From NCBI GenBank assembly GCA_035444405.1, contig DAOMOP010000210.1:1-7007 (forward strand): a stretch of DNA of 7,007 bases, read 5' to 3'. A program made the position numbers and the translations under genes. The notes under the pieces were generated by a model. That model was not told the origin of the DNA. It worked only from the letters and a program-made list of their open reading frames with translations, and searched no databases. Each line of letters opens with the position of its first letter. Positions within the stretch are counted from its first letter, which is position 1. Below are positions 6,545-7,007 of this stretch, piece after piece. The stretch comes from DAOMOP01 sp035444405. GTDB taxonomy: Bacteria; Pseudomonadota; Gammaproteobacteria; Burkholderiales; Rhodocyclaceae.

Positions 6545-6573
6545 CGCTGCATCGCCGCCGGCGCAGTGCGTTC

Positions 6574-7007
6574 CTAGGCGCCCACCCTGTCAGCAATGAA
6601 ACGCTTGATCGCTTCGACGTCGGGCGCCATCACCTCGACGCGCTGAGGCAGCGCTTCGATGCCCTCGAGCGCCGCCGGCCGTTCCGGCTCGCGCCCGAGC
6701 GCCTCGCGAATGGTTTCGGCGAACTTCACCGGCAGCGCGGTTTCGAGCACCACCGTGGGCATGTCGTCGCGGCCGTGCTCGAGCGCGACCTTGACGCCGT
6801 CCGCGGTATGCGTGTCGATCATCACGCCGAACTGCTCCCACACCTTGCGGATGGTCGCGACTCGGTCGGCGTGCGAGCTGCTGCCCGACACGAAACCGTA
6901 GGACGGCAGGCGCTCGAAGTACGGCGTCGTGCTGAGGTCGAACGCACCGCCTGCGTCGATCTCGCGCCACAGCTCGGCGACCACGCGCGGATCGCGGCCG
7001 ACCAGGT
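6574..7007 (-). CDS. thrC: Threonine synthase, C-terminal part (5' end outside window)
   Basis: About 144 C-terminal residues of threonine synthase are encoded on the minus strand, with the TAG stop at 6576-6574. The frame stays open to the right edge, reading LVGRDPRVVAELW at the edge, so the start lies beyond the window. The enzyme turns O-phosphohomoserine into threonine with pyridoxal phosphate. The recognisable C-terminal pattern is FDLSTTPYFERLPSYGFVSG, then SSSHADRVATIRKVW, then GVMIDTHTADGVKVA and VVLETALPVKFAETI, typical of the longer proteobacterial ThrC type (about 470 residues, so roughly 30 percent is present). The PLP lysine lies outside. The internal GTG at 6984 is not the true start, as similarity continues upstream of it. 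It is convergent with nadC. The upstream neighbour, often hom (homoserine dehydrogenase) in related bacteria, cannot be seen. Confidence 0.93.
   Translation of the reverse strand, partial: LVGRDPRVVAELWREIDAGGAFDLSTTPYFERLPSYGFVSGSSSHADRVATIRKVWEQFGVMIDTHTADGVKVALEHGRDDMPTVVLETALPVKFAETIREALGREPERPAALEGIEALPQRVEVMAPDVEAIKRFIADRVGA

Noticed and set aside
6659..6901. An 80-codon plus-strand open frame inside thrC
   Set aside because: It is the complement of conserved threonine synthase sequence, and its Ser/Thr-rich translation has no ribosome binding site or similarity.
1..7007. CRISPR arrays, tRNA genes, insertion sequences or phage genes
   Set aside because: I looked for regular direct repeats, tRNA-like cloverleaf ends, transposase motifs and terminal inverted repeats and saw none; intergenic gaps are all under 130 bases.

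Overview
The window is GC-rich, gene-dense bacterial DNA and looks like an ordinary chromosomal segment of a high-GC proteobacterium. Betaproteobacteria, perhaps the Rhodocyclales (Azoarcus/Thauera-like), is my best guess. It rests on protein flavour, the gene set and the compact -10-like motifs (TACAAT, TAGAAT) before two genes, not on any search. I see no insertion sequences, phage genes, CRISPR arrays, tRNAs or rRNAs.

The left part (1-3887) holds a three-gene plus-strand cluster: the C-terminal half of prkA (AAA+ serine protein kinase/ATPase, cut by the window edge), yeaH (DUF444 protein with a von Willebrand A-like metal-binding motif) and spoVR (SpoVR/YcgB family). yeaH and spoVR overlap by four bases (ATGA). 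prkA and yeaH are separated by 77 bases carrying a 9-bp perfect inverted repeat. The cluster is widely conserved and linked to stationary-phase and stress physiology, but its molecular mechanism is poorly understood. It is the most interesting content here.

The middle part (3888-6445) holds two plus-strand NAD-metabolism genes, each with its own -10-like motif. The first is nnr, a bifunctional NAD(P)HX epimerase/dehydratase that repairs damaged NAD(P)H. The second is nadC, quinolinate phosphoribosyltransferase of de novo NAD synthesis.

The right part (6446-7007) is a 128-base convergent intergenic region with two GC-rich hairpins, followed on the minus strand by the C-terminal part of thrC (threonine synthase), cut by the right edge.

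All six coding regions are intact within the window, with no visible frameshift. Very long open frames on the opposite strand and in other frames are shadows of the GC-rich codon usage. I find no clearly new system. What merits a second look is the PrkA/YeaH/SpoVR cassette, its intergenic inverted repeat, and the conserved His/Glu residues in SpoVR.
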